Below are positions 1 through 7,827 of a stretch of 64,000 nucleotides of DNA, one piece after another; positions within the stretch are counted from its first letter, which is position 1, and the number at the start of each line of letters is the position of its first letter. The notes beneath the pieces were generated by a model. That model saw nothing but the letters and a program-made list of their open reading frames with translations. It had not been told where the DNA came from and did no database searches. The position numbers and the translations under genes were made by a program. Source of the stretch: Lacticaseibacillus parakribbianus (GTDB taxonomy: Bacteria; Bacillota; Bacilli; Lactobacillales; Lactobacillaceae); the NCBI RefSeq assembly GCF_025490915.1, contig NZ_JANQBA010000011.1, positions 1 through 64,000 of the forward strand, written 5' to 3'.

Positions 1-350
1 CGTAGAAGTCCTCCGGTGTGACGTAAATGCCGCCAGTGACCTGGGTGCGAACGCGCGGTCCGTCGTCGAGCTGCGGCTTAGGCTTGGTGTTGTCGTAAAA
101 GTCCTCCGGTGTGACGTAAATGCCGCCGGTGACCTGGGTGCGAACCCGCGGCCCGTCGTCGAGCTGCGGCTTAGGCTTGGTGTTGTCGTAGAAGTCCTCC
201 GGGTTGACGTAAATGCCGCCGGTCACCTGGGTGCGAACGCGCGGCCCGTCGTCGAGCTGCGGCTTAGGCTTGGTGTTGTCGTAGAAGTCCTCCGGGGTGA
301 CGTAAATGCCGCCGGTGACTTGGGTGCGAACGCGCGGTCCGTCGTCGAGC
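1..350 (-). repeat. 93-bp (31-residue) tandem repeats inside the surface protein gene
   Basis: Units start at 1, 94, 187 and 280, exactly 93 bp apart, and are nearly identical at nucleotide level; the last (280-350) is the first in coding direction. The encoded unit contains LDDGPRVRTQVTGGIYV and PEDFYDNTKPKPQ. The array continues beyond the left edge, so the copy number is unknown. Confidence 0.95.
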
Positions 351-3325
351 TCGGTGTTCGGCCGGTACGTGATGACTTCGTGCTGAATGGTCAGGTCGTT
401 GGCGGCCAGGGTGACGTCGTATTGGTGTTCGCTACGGGTGGCCGTGTAGCCGGCGATTTGGGGAACGTCGAGGTGAACGACCTGGCCGGTGACGCCGTTG
501 ATCAGGCGGTCGGCCTGAAGCTTGCGGCCGGCCTCATCGACGTAGCTGACCAAGAGCGTCTGCTCGCTTGCCCGGTAGTCGACCGTGTAGTCAAAATCAA
601 GCCGAGTCGGGTCGGCCCAGATATTGGCTGCCGGCAGGTAATTCAGGTGCTGCGTTCCTGGGACGTCCGGCAGCGTGACGTCAGGCGTCCAAAGCACCAG
701 AGACTGATCGGTGGCCAGGCGGGTGAAGGTCTGGGTCACCACCAGCGGCGCGTGGTCGGTGCCAGCGAAGTTGACGGTGTAGGTCACGGTTTTGGTCTGG
801 TTGTGAATGCCGGCGGCGACTTGTGGCATCGGCACCTTGTCGTAGACGTAATTGGTGGCGACTTGGATGTCCGCGGCCGGAATGCCTGGGATTACCGAGT
901 CGAAAATCGGTAAGCCATCGATGCTGTAGTAACCGAGGGCGAGGTTGAAAAGCGTGGCCGGTGACGGATCGGCCAGCCAGGCCTTCGCCGCGTTTTTGAT
1001 GACGTTGAGCTTGGCGATTTCGGCGGCGTTGGCGGGGTCGCTGGCGTCCAGTTCCGCGAGGCTGTGGTCGGCGGCGTCCACAATTAGCTGAGCCTGACTG
1101 GGATCTTCCGTCATCAGCTCCTGAAATTCGACCGCGATGGCGCCAAGGGTTTCAGGTTTGCCGCTTGGGTTGGCCGGGTAGTAGTCGGTACCGTCACCGG
1201 TGATGACAAGGGTGGACTTGAACGGGTTCAGCTCGTAGCCGCGAATGTGTGGCGCCATCGGTAACACATCCGTCTCATGGGTCGCGGCCAAAATGGCGTT
1301 GCCGGCCGCATCGGTGTAGGTGTGCGTCGTGGTCACGCGCCGCTGGTTAAGCTGGTAGACGTACTTGGTGGTGATGGTGATTGCCGTGGCATCGCTGCTG
1401 TTCAAGGCATCGAGCATTGGCTGATCGGTGAAGCCGAAGTAGGTCAGGGCCATGGTCAGCACGTTTTCGGCGGTTGGGTTGGCCAAGACGGCCTGAGCGG
1501 TGGTGATGAGGTCTGCGATGTGCTGATTGGTGGCGGCCAGCGCAGGGTCGCTGCCGTTGGCGGCGAGGGCCTGTTGCCCTTGGGTAATCACGTCATTGGC
1601 GAACTGCTCGGCGTCTTGATCGCCGATGAGGGGCTCAAGGCCTGCCAGCACCGTCATCAGGTCGGTCGGTGGCACGATGGTCTGGCCGTCGCCTTCGATG
1701 GTGATGGTCGACAGGGTTGGGTTGATGCCGTAGTCGGTAATGGCCGCGACCGGGGCAAAAAGGCTTTGATCCGTCGTCGCTGGCAGCAGTTCCTTGCCGT
1801 TTTGGTCCACGAAGGTGTGGTTGGCCACGACGGTCTGTTCTGCGTAGGTGAACGCCGGCTTGTTGGCGCCGAATGCGAGGTCGGCGTACAGCTGCGGGTT
1901 ATTGGTGACGATGGTTGAATCAGCGACCTTCAGGTAGTCGGTACTCAGCGTCAGCGTCTGGGTGGCCGGGCCGACGAGGTGGTAGCCGGCCAGCGTTGGG
2001 GCGGTCAGGGTGACGGCGAAGGTGTCGACCTTGGTTTGGGTCACGTTGCCGCCACCGTTGAGGCTTGGGCTGTGAACGAGCAGCGATTCAGGATGCGCGG
2101 TCAGCTGGTTTTCGACCGTGACGTACACCGTCTTGATGACGTTGCCGGCCTGGTCCTTCAGCTCAACCGGCACCAGCTGATTGTCTTTGATGTAGCGAAC
2201 TTGAATTCGCCCGTTGGCCGGGTTCAGCGTGTCGATGGTCGCGTCATGGGCCGGGATGATATAGGTCTGGTTGTAAAATTTCGTTTCGGAACTTTCGAAA
2301 TCATCGTAATCTTCTTGGTAAAACCAGACCGGGTGGTAGCCTGCCTTGGTCGGCAGGGTGATCTCGGCCAGGTGCAGCTTTTGCGACTTGTTCGGATCCA
2401 CGTTGCCGTTGGCGTCGCGAACAATCGCGATGTCCTTGGTGCTGTAATACCCGGCGGCAGCGAAGGTCTCGCGTTCCTCGGCGCTGATGTCAAAATCAAA
2501 CAGGAGGTCGGTGGCCGAGTTGGTCGCAGCCGCTAAACCGGTTTTTTGCCCGGGGACGTAATCCGGCGAAGCGTCGTAGTGGTGAATTTCACCAACCCCC
2601 AAGGTGACCGTGATGCTGCCGGTTGCACCGGCGGTCGGGGTGGTCTGGGTCGTGGCGATGACGGTCCAGCCGCTACCGGTGGTCAGCCCATCGAGGGTGG
2701 CGGCATCGGTCGTCGGGTCGTAGCTGGTGGCCTGGTCCTGCGTTCCCGCGTAGGAACTGGTGCCGAGCAGCTGCCCGTTTTGGTCGTAGTAATTGATTGG
2801 CACCGCGACAGCGACTGCCGGGGCCTCGGCCGGCTGCGGCGCGGTCGCCGGGTCGCTCTCGGCTTGTGTCGCCGTGGCGGCCTCGGGGGACTGAACCGCG
2901 GTTGGAGCGGTCTCGGTCGCCGGGGTTTCAATTGTGGTGGTCGCGATCACCGGCGCCTCGGTTGTGGCCGCCGCCGGTTCGGTAGCTTCTGCGGTCGTGG
3001 TGGTCGGTACGGTCGCGGCCGGTTCGCCGCTGGTTGCCCGCTCGCCGGTGGCTGAAGCGGTGGTTGACGCCACCGGGCTGGTCGCGGTTGTCGCGACCGC
3101 CGGCTGAGCCTGACTGCCCGTCGTCAGGCGAACAGTGTTGCCAAGCGGCGCTGCCGCTACCGTGGCCGTCGGCGCCGTCTCGATGCCGTCGGTGCCGGTG
3201 GCCGCCTGCGGATGAACCGCTGGGGCCAGGGCCAAGAGGCTCAAAGCGCCGGTCGCCAAGCCCATGGTGACCCATTGCTTCTTTGCCTTGTAGAGTTTTT
3301 TGGCGCCAGAACATTGTGCTTTCAT
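1..3325 (-). CDS. MucBP-like cell-surface adhesin, C-terminus beyond window
   Basis: The frame is open on the minus strand from an ATG at 3325 (GGAGGG ribosome binding site 7 nt upstream) to the window edge, about 1108 codons, so the C-terminus and any LPxTG anchor are not visible. Residues 10-18 (KLYKAKKQW) fit the KxYKxGKxW surface-protein signal with Lys in place of Gly, followed by a hydrophobic segment to about residue 36. Next come a Thr/Ala/Pro-rich linker (about 40-170), beta-rich modules starting INYYDQNGQ, a module resembling MucBP (LLVSYVDEAGRKL) around residue 920, then tandem 31-residue repeats from about residue 990. Family knowledge: such proteins bind mucus or host and matrix glycans. 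Adhesin role is inferred from architecture only. Confidence 0.85.
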   Translation of the reverse strand, partial: MKAQCSGAKKLYKAKKQWVTMGLATGALSLLALAPAVHPQAATGTDGIETAPTATVAAAPLGNTVRLTTGSQAQPAVATTATSPVASTTASATGERATSGEPAATVPTTTTAEATEPAAATTEAPVIATTTIETPATETAPTAVQSPEAATATQAESDPATAPQPAEAPAVAVAVPINYYDQNGQLLGTSSYAGTQDQATSYDPTTDAATLDGLTTGSGWTVIATTQTTPTAGATGSITVTLGVGEIHHYDASPDYVPGQKTGLAAATNSATDLLFDFDISAEERETFAAAGYYSTKDIAIVRDANGNVDPNKSQKLHLAEITLPTKAGYHPVWFYQEDYDDFESSETKFYNQTYIIPAHDATIDTLNPANGRIQVRYIKDNQLVPVELKDQAGNVIKTVYVTVENQLTAHPESLLVHSPSLNGGGNVTQTKVDTFAVTLTAPTLAGYHLVGPATQTLTLSTDYLKVADSTIVTNNPQLYADLAFGANKPAFTYAEQTVVANHTFVDQNGKELLPATTDQSLFAPVAAITDYGINPTLSTITIEGDGQTIVPPTDLMTVLAGLEPLIGDQDAEQFANDVITQGQQALAANGSDPALAATNQHIADLITTAQAVLANPTAENVLTMALTYFGFTDQPMLDALNSSDATAITITTKYVYQLNQRRVTTTHTYTDAAGNAILAATHETDVLPMAPHIRGYELNPFKSTLVITGDGTDYYPANPSGKPETLGAIAVEFQELMTEDPSQAQLIVDAADHSLAELDASDPANAAEIAKLNVIKNAAKAWLADPSPATLFNLALGYYSIDGLPIFDSVIPGIPAADIQVATNYVYDKVPMPQVAAGIHNQTKTVTYTVNFAGTDHAPLVVTQTFTRLATDQSLVLWTPDVTLPDVPGTQHLNYLPAANIWADPTRLDFDYTVDYRASEQTLLVSYVDEAGRKLQADRLINGVTGQVVHLDVPQIAGYTATRSEHQYDVTLAANDLTIQHEVITYRPNTELDDGPRVRTQVTGGIYVTPEDFYDNTKPKPQLDDGPRVRTQVTGGIYVNPEDFYDNTKPKPQLDDGPRVRTQVTGGIYVTPEDFYDNTKPKPQLDDGPRVRTQVTGGIYVTPEDFY

Positions 3326-3606
3326 ACCTATCCCTCCAAATGGGTACGGTTTCTTGCCCCCACGCAAAAAGCCGCTGATGCAAAACAGCGGCAAGGAAAC
3401 GGCATTGCAGATACATTAACTTACGGTAAAAAGCTCCCCAAGGTCAGAATACCAGAATATTCCGGCGAATCAAGATTTATTATAAATAAATTGTTTATTT
3501 AATCGGCTGAATAGACCGCCTTGCTGGGACGGCACGTGGAAGCAATTGACACGAAAAAAATCACAGATAGAAATCGAATAATTGCACGGTCACGTAATCG
3601 AGCGCA

Positions 3607-3639
3607 TAAAAAAAGTGCAGTCCCCACACCGCACACTTC
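3607..3639 (-). terminator. Intrinsic terminator after the MarR gene
   Basis: Read on the minus strand, a hairpin with arms around AGTGTGC and CTGCACT is followed by seven T residues, directly after the stop of the MarR-family gene. The rest of 3326-3641 upstream of the adhesin gene is AT-richer; I see no gene in it. Confidence 0.7.
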
Positions 3640-3641
3640 GA

Positions 3642-4076
3642 TCATGAAACGAATAACTTGGCGCTGGCCTCCTCAAGCATCCTGAGAAGGGCTTCCAGCT
3701 TTTCCTCGCCGAGCACGGCCACCCAACGGTCGAACTCCGCAATCGAGGCGGCTTCCGCCTCTTTCTCGGTTCGTCGACCGCTCGGGGTCAAGGCGAGGAT
3801 GTGGCGGCGGTGATCGTCCGGTGCGACCTTTTGCGTGACGTACCCCAATTCACGCAGGACGCTCAGTTGACGGGCGATGGCGGGTTTGGTCACCCCGCGT
3901 CGCTGCACGATTTCGGTCAGGCTCGTCACCTGATTGTGGGCGAGATCGTGCATGATCTGGTACTGCTCGAACGAGAGCCGGTATTCCGCAACCGGGCGCG
4001 AGATCAAGGTCTCGACGTTCTTGATCGAGCCGAAGTACACATCGATGAAGCCTGCTAACAGGCTGTCTTTGTCCAT
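3642..4076 (-). CDS. MarR-family transcriptional regulator
   Basis: 144 residues, the usual MarR length. The winged helix-turn-helix lies at about 35-105: LTEIVQRRGVTKPAIARQLS is the recognition region and DDHRRHILALTPSGR is the wing, both typical of the family. It has a good AGGAGG site before the ATG. It is transcribed divergently from the downstream alpha/beta hydrolase with about 145 bp between them, an arrangement in which MarR proteins commonly repress themselves and the neighbour in response to small ligands. The ligand is unknown. Confidence 0.9.
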   Translation of the reverse strand: MDKDSLLAGFIDVYFGSIKNVETLISRPVAEYRLSFEQYQIMHDLAHNQVTSLTEIVQRRGVTKPAIARQLSVLRELGYVTQKVAPDDHRRHILALTPSGRRTEKEAEAASIAEFDRWVAVLGEEKLEALLRMLEEASAKLFVS

Positions 4077-4171
4077 TTTCTAACCTCCTCCAATCAGCCT
4101 TGTGATTATTTTATCAGGATTTGCAGGCGGCAACAAACTTTAACCGAAATAAAGTGTGAAAGGTTACGGCG

Positions 4172-4200
4172 TTGACGAATTGGCCGGGATTCGCTAACAT
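4172..4200 (+). promoter_or_regulatory. Promoter of the alpha/beta hydrolase gene
   Basis: TTGACG (4172-4177), 17-nt spacer, TAACAT (4195-4200), just upstream of the ribosome binding site GAGGGGG at 4212-4218. Confidence 0.65.
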
Positions 4201-4225
4201 GGATGACACCTGAGGGGGAATGTGC

Positions 4226-5098
4226 ATGAAACACCGGAAGCTCTGGCTTGTGGCCGGCGCGTTGGGGATGCTAGCGGTCGCCGGGATGCTCGGCGCCAGC
4301 CTATATTTCTACGACTATGCATTCGTACCTAAGCGCAAAACATTCTTGAACAACACGGTCAGCGTGGCGCAGCGCAAGGCCTTCGCCTGGTACGATGCGG
4401 TGCCCAAGGAAACCTGGCACGAGCAGGCGGCCGGCGCCGACCTGCGCCTGGCCGCGACCTACGTGCCGGCCAAGCAGCCGACCACCAAGGCGGTGGTCGT
4501 CGCCCATGGTTACATGGGCTCGGCTCGGGACATGGCGGCCAAAATCCGCCTGTTTCACGACGCCGGCTACAACGTGCTGGCCCCGGACGACCGCGGCGAT
4601 TACCTGAAGTGGCTGGACCGGCTGGTGGCGCGGCTCGGCTCGGCCGGTTGCATCGCGCTGTACGGCGAGTCGATGGGTGGGGCGACGGTGATGTACCTGA
4701 GCGGCGAAAAGCTGCCGCGACAGGTTCGCGCGATCGTCGAAGACTGCGGCTACACCAGCATTGAAGACGAACTGGCGGCCCAGGCGCAAAGCCAGTTCGG
4801 CATCCCCCGCTACCCACTGGTGCCGCTGGTGGCGGCGACCGCCAGCGTTCGGGCCGGCTACAATGTCGGGGCGGCGACCACGATTCCCGCGCTGCGGCGC
4901 AACACGCGGCCCATCCTTTTCATCCACGGCGCCGAAGACCGATTCGTGCCGACCAGCATGGCCTACCGCAACTACGCCGCCGCGACGGCCAAAAAGGCCC
5001 TGTGGATCGTCCCCCAGGCCGGTCACGCGCAGAGCTTCACCAAGCACCCGGCCGAGTACCGCAAGCGTGTTCTCGCCTGGCTGAAGGCCGCGATGTAG
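4226..5098 (+). CDS. Membrane-anchored alpha/beta hydrolase
   Basis: 290 residues. An ATG exists at 4220 but touches the GAGGGGG site; the ATG at 4226 lies 7 nt from it and is preferred. The N-terminus has one transmembrane segment (about 6-28), so the catalytic domain probably faces outward. Catalytic features: AHGYMG near the oxyanion hole, nucleophile elbow GESMGG, acid in HGAEDRFVP, base in QAGHAQSF. The closest family I recognise is the serine hydrolase group with conserved EDCGYTS and GYNVLAPD, usually annotated as extended alpha/beta hydrolases. After LAPDDRG the protein goes straight to DYLKWLD; homologues normally have a further 15-20 residues here. Substrate unknown. Confidence 0.85.
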   Translation: MKHRKLWLVAGALGMLAVAGMLGASLYFYDYAFVPKRKTFLNNTVSVAQRKAFAWYDAVPKETWHEQAAGADLRLAATYVPAKQPTTKAVVVAHGYMGSARDMAAKIRLFHDAGYNVLAPDDRGDYLKWLDRLVARLGSAGCIALYGESMGGATVMYLSGEKLPRQVRAIVEDCGYTSIEDELAAQAQSQFGIPRYPLVPLVAATASVRAGYNVGAATTIPALRRNTRPILFIHGAEDRFVPTSMAYRNYAAATAKKALWIVPQAGHAQSFTKHPAEYRKRVLAWLKAAM

Positions 5099-5214
5099 CG
5101 CCGCCGCCCCGCTAAGCCACTGCCGCGCGACCCGTCGCAAGCGGCGCGTCCGGTTGCGGCCGACCGCTGACCCCCGGGCGAGCGGATGGTATAATCGTGA
5201 TGGAGGCGCCTGTC

Positions 5215-6498
5215 ATGAAGGAATCGAAATACACGCCGATCAGCCGCGGCTGGCTCGGATTCTGGAGTTTAATGTACAGCATTGTGCTGATTGTGGCCGC
5301 GGTCGGCCTGGGCTTTGCCGTGACCTTCGGCAGCCCGCAGGCGGTGGCCAAGGTGCTGACCGGGCCCCGTGCCTTTCCCGCCATTGCGGCCAAGGTTGAC
5401 CGGGCCGTTTTAGCCGTGGCACAAGGCGAAGGCGTCGAGTTGCCGGCCGGCACCGCCGTCACACCGCGGGCCGAGCTGAAGGCCGCGCTTAGAACAGGAC
5501 TTGCGATCAGCGCCGACTTCAACGCGGTGCCGGCCAATTCGCCGCTGGTCGATGCGCGGTACGTGACCCACGCGGCCGGCGCCAAGACCCCGCTGCGCCT
5601 GACGCCGCTGACCGCGGCGATCGACGCCACACTTGAGGCCAAGACCACCGCCGCCAAGCTGGCCTACAACGGCAAGCCGCGGACGCGAACCGAGGCCAAG
5701 GTGAAAAAGCTGATGACCTCGCGCGTCATCGAGCTGGTGATGCTTCAGGGCTGGGGACTCGTCTACCCGATGCTGATTCTGACGGTGCAAACCGCCGCCA
5801 TCGTCGGGCTGGTGCTGATGGTGATTACCTGGGCGTTGATGCTGTACTGTAGTCACAGCTGGCAGCGCTTCTTCAAGGTGGTCGGGCGAGTGACCTACGT
5901 GACGGGTTTTCTCGGCGGCATCGGGGCCTTGATCATCGGCACCCGCACCTTCACCGACGCGATGGGCACCAGCTTTCAAAGCATCGACCCAATCGTCTTT
6001 CACGAGCTGTTTTACCGCTTCTCTCCGACCTGGCAGCACCTGGCCGGCTGGGTGGCCGTGGTGGGGCTGATCGTCGCGCTGGTCGCGCAGGTGATGCGGC
6101 TGACCCGCTGGGTCTTCTGGCGCCGGCGCTTGGCAGCGCGGCCGGCCGCGACCGCCGCGTCAGTACCGGAATCCGATTCGGCGGCTGCATCCGGCGAGCA
6201 GGCAGCGGAACAGTCGGTGCCTGAACCAGGGCCGAACGCGTCACCGGCTTCAGGCCACCCGGATTCGCGGCCGGACCCAAAACCAGCTTCGGCACCGAAG
6301 CCAGAGCCAGATCCAGATTCAAAACCAGATCCAAATTCAAAGTCGGATCCAGATTCAAGGCCAGACCCAAATCCAGATCCAAATCCGGATCCAAATCCAG
6401 ACCCGGATCCGGATCCAAATCCAGACCCGGAGCCAAAGCCAGACCCGGATCCAAAACCACGTCCTGACCCGAGGCCGGGTTCAACCGACCGGCACTAG
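5215..6498 (+). CDS. Polytopic membrane protein with Pro/Asp-rich repetitive tail
   Basis: 427 residues from the ATG at 5215, 8 nt after GGAGG; in-frame GTG and ATG codons at 5197 and 5200 overlap or precede that site and are less likely. One transmembrane segment sits near the N-terminus (about 18-40), then a hydrophilic stretch of about 130 residues, then three clustered membrane segments (about 175-215, 225-245, 275-300). From about residue 310 the protein is hydrophilic; the last 70 residues are mostly alternating DPNP, DPKP and DPEP units. I do not recognise the family. The tail could span the wall or act as a charged spacer; its topology is uncertain. Confidence 0.75.
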   Translation: MKESKYTPISRGWLGFWSLMYSIVLIVAAVGLGFAVTFGSPQAVAKVLTGPRAFPAIAAKVDRAVLAVAQGEGVELPAGTAVTPRAELKAALRTGLAISADFNAVPANSPLVDARYVTHAAGAKTPLRLTPLTAAIDATLEAKTTAAKLAYNGKPRTRTEAKVKKLMTSRVIELVMLQGWGLVYPMLILTVQTAAIVGLVLMVITWALMLYCSHSWQRFFKVVGRVTYVTGFLGGIGALIIGTRTFTDAMGTSFQSIDPIVFHELFYRFSPTWQHLAGWVAVVGLIVALVAQVMRLTRWVFWRRRLAARPAATAASVPESDSAAASGEQAAEQSVPEPGPNASPASGHPDSRPDPKPASAPKPEPDPDSKPDPNSKSDPDSRPDPNPDPNPDPNPDPDPDPNPDPEPKPDPDPKPRPDPRPGSTDRH

Positions 6499-6505
6499 GC
6501 CAGAC

Positions 6506-6559
6506 CAAACACGCCCCGCCACCGCAGGTTATGAAGACCGCGGAGGCGGGGCGTGTTTG
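6506..6559. terminator. Bidirectional terminator between convergent genes
   Basis: Perfect 15-bp inverted repeat: CAAACACGCCCCGCC at 6506-6520 and its complement at 6545-6559. It separates the plus-strand membrane protein from the convergent minus-strand NUDIX operon. Confidence 0.75.
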
Positions 6560-6573
6560 ATGCGTCGGGGGAC

Positions 6574-6876
6574 TCAGCCGGCCAGCTGCTCGCCGACCAA
6601 AAGGGCCATCAGCGCGACCTCCGCCGCCAGTGGGAACCAATCGCGCCTGAGGTTTGGGGTGGCCGCGGGATTTTTTTGCCAGTCGTGCAGCGACCACAGG
6701 TTGAGGACGATGATGAAAACCGGCAGTAGCACCAGCCACTTGTGCGGGGCCACCGTGTTGCCGCTGCGCAGCCGCAGCACCATGTGCAGCTGCGCGGTTG
6801 GTGTGGCGAGTATGAAGGCCGCAAGCGCCACGGCCAGGGCATCGATCACCCACTGGCAGATCCGCAGCGCCTTCAC
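6574..6876 (-). CDS. Small three-helix membrane protein
   Basis: 100 residues with three hydrophobic segments (about 8-27, 45-62, 80-97). Its ATG overlaps the stop of the upstream NUDIX gene (ATGA, 6873-6876), so the two are translationally coupled. I do not recognise the family and see no catalytic motif. Coupling suggests co-expression with the NUDIX hydrolase, not necessarily a shared function. Confidence 0.75.
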   Translation of the reverse strand: MKALRICQWVIDALAVALAAFILATPTAQLHMVLRLRSGNTVAPHKWLVLLPVFIIVLNLWSLHDWQKNPAATPNLRRDWFPLAAEVALMALLVGEQLAG

Positions 6877-7382
6877 AGGGCGTCACCGCCGCCAGTCACC
6901 TCCCGGCGGTCGACCGCGTGAGCGGGGGCTGGCGTGGTGAGGTAGCGACCCAGCGCCTGGGGCCGCAGCCGCGCAGCCGCCGTGGCCATTGGCACCCAGC
7001 CCAGCACAGTGTCTTTCGGCAGGTCCAGTCCGGTGCGGTCCAGGTGAGCGAGGCGTTCGGCCTGGGCGGCGCTTAGCGTCGCGGTGGTCACCAACAGCAG
7101 CTGGTGGTACTGGCCGCCGTTCATGGCGACGAAGGCCTCGACGAGCCCGGCAAACCGCGGCGTGAGCGTCAGGCCAAGCTCCTCTTGGGCCTCGCGGGTG
7201 GCGGCCTCAACGCCGGTTTCGTTGAACTTCACCGCGCCGCCGGGGGCGATGAACAGCGCCTGGCCACCTTCTTGGACGTGCTTGAGAAAAACCTGGTCAC
7301 CGTGTTTCAAAAGCAGCACGGCCCGAACACCGAACTGTTGCGTCGCGCCGACTTGATAGCGCAGATCCTGATCTTCTTGCAT
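6873..7382 (-). CDS. NUDIX hydrolase
   Basis: 169 residues. The Nudix box is at about 50-72: GAVKFNETGVEAATREAQEEL matches Gx5Ex7REUxEExGU, including REAQEELGL. NUDIX enzymes hydrolyse nucleoside diphosphates linked to another moiety, using Mg2+ bound by the Nudix-box glutamates. The AGGLFIAPGG-type approach to the box (here QALFIAPGG) is common in broad-specificity members, so the substrate cannot be assigned. A GAGGGAGG site precedes the ATG. First gene of a two-gene operon with the small membrane protein. Confidence 0.9.
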   Translation of the reverse strand: MQEDQDLRYQVGATQQFGVRAVLLLKHGDQVFLKHVQEGGQALFIAPGGAVKFNETGVEAATREAQEELGLTLTPRFAGLVEAFVAMNGGQYHQLLLVTTATLSAAQAERLAHLDRTGLDLPKDTVLGWVPMATAAARLRPQALGRYLTTPAPAHAVDRREVTGGGDAL

Positions 7383-7488
7383 GCGTCCTCCCTCGGCCAG
7401 TGCCGTTGTGGTCTGTTCTTGTCACCTGATGATAGCGCAGCGCGGTGCCGCTGCCCAGTCCCAAATGAGATGAAATTAAAATTTCCTG

Positions 7489-7517
7489 TTGACATCATGA
7501 GGAACGGCCACTAGTAT
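7489..7517 (+). promoter_or_regulatory. Promoter of the T-box leader
   Basis: TTGACA (7489-7494), 17-nt spacer, TAGTAT (7512-7517); transcription would start near 7524, at the 5' edge of the T-box fold. Confidence 0.85.
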
Positions 7518-7522
7518 GGAGT

Positions 7523-7784
7523 CAACATATCGTTCGTGCTACGAGGAGAAGAGTAACTCCGGCGGCGCCGCAAAGAGAACCCGGTTGGTGAGAAAGGGGC
7601 GGCAAGGCTTGGGTGAAGATGAGCTCCGATCAGCAGCCAGGGGGTTCACGCCGCCCGGCCGGTCGCAACCGTTATCAATGCGCGGTATCTTAGGTACCGT
7701 TGAGGTGGGCTTGGCCCACGAACACAGGGTGGTAACGCGACAAGTCGTCCCTTGACCGAAGAGGTCGAGGGGCGATTTTTGCGT
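7523..7784 (+). promoter_or_regulatory. T-box riboswitch, methionine specifier
   Basis: The T-box signature AGGGTGGTAACGCG is at 7726-7739, followed by a terminator hairpin (arms around CGTCCCTTGACC and GGTCGAGGGGCG, 7744-7778) and a T run. The specifier loop of Stem I is recognisable: AGTA on the 5' side (about 7550) and GAAGATGAG on the 3' side (7615-7623), flanked by GGAG/CTCC and ACTC/GGGT helices. Reading ATG (7619-7621) as specifier predicts binding of tRNA-Met. Uncharged tRNA-Met would favour antitermination and expression of the MetE-like gene. The specifier is my reading of the fold; the T-box itself is secure. Confidence 0.93.
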
Positions 7785-7827
7785 CTCACAGCGCCTTTGC
7801 GGCACGAACGCACAGGAGGAAAAAAAC

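Noticed and set aside
5951-6886. Frame with LDLDPDLDL repeats opposite the Pro/Asp tail
   Set aside because: It is the complement of the DPNP repeat; no ribosome binding site or conserved end.
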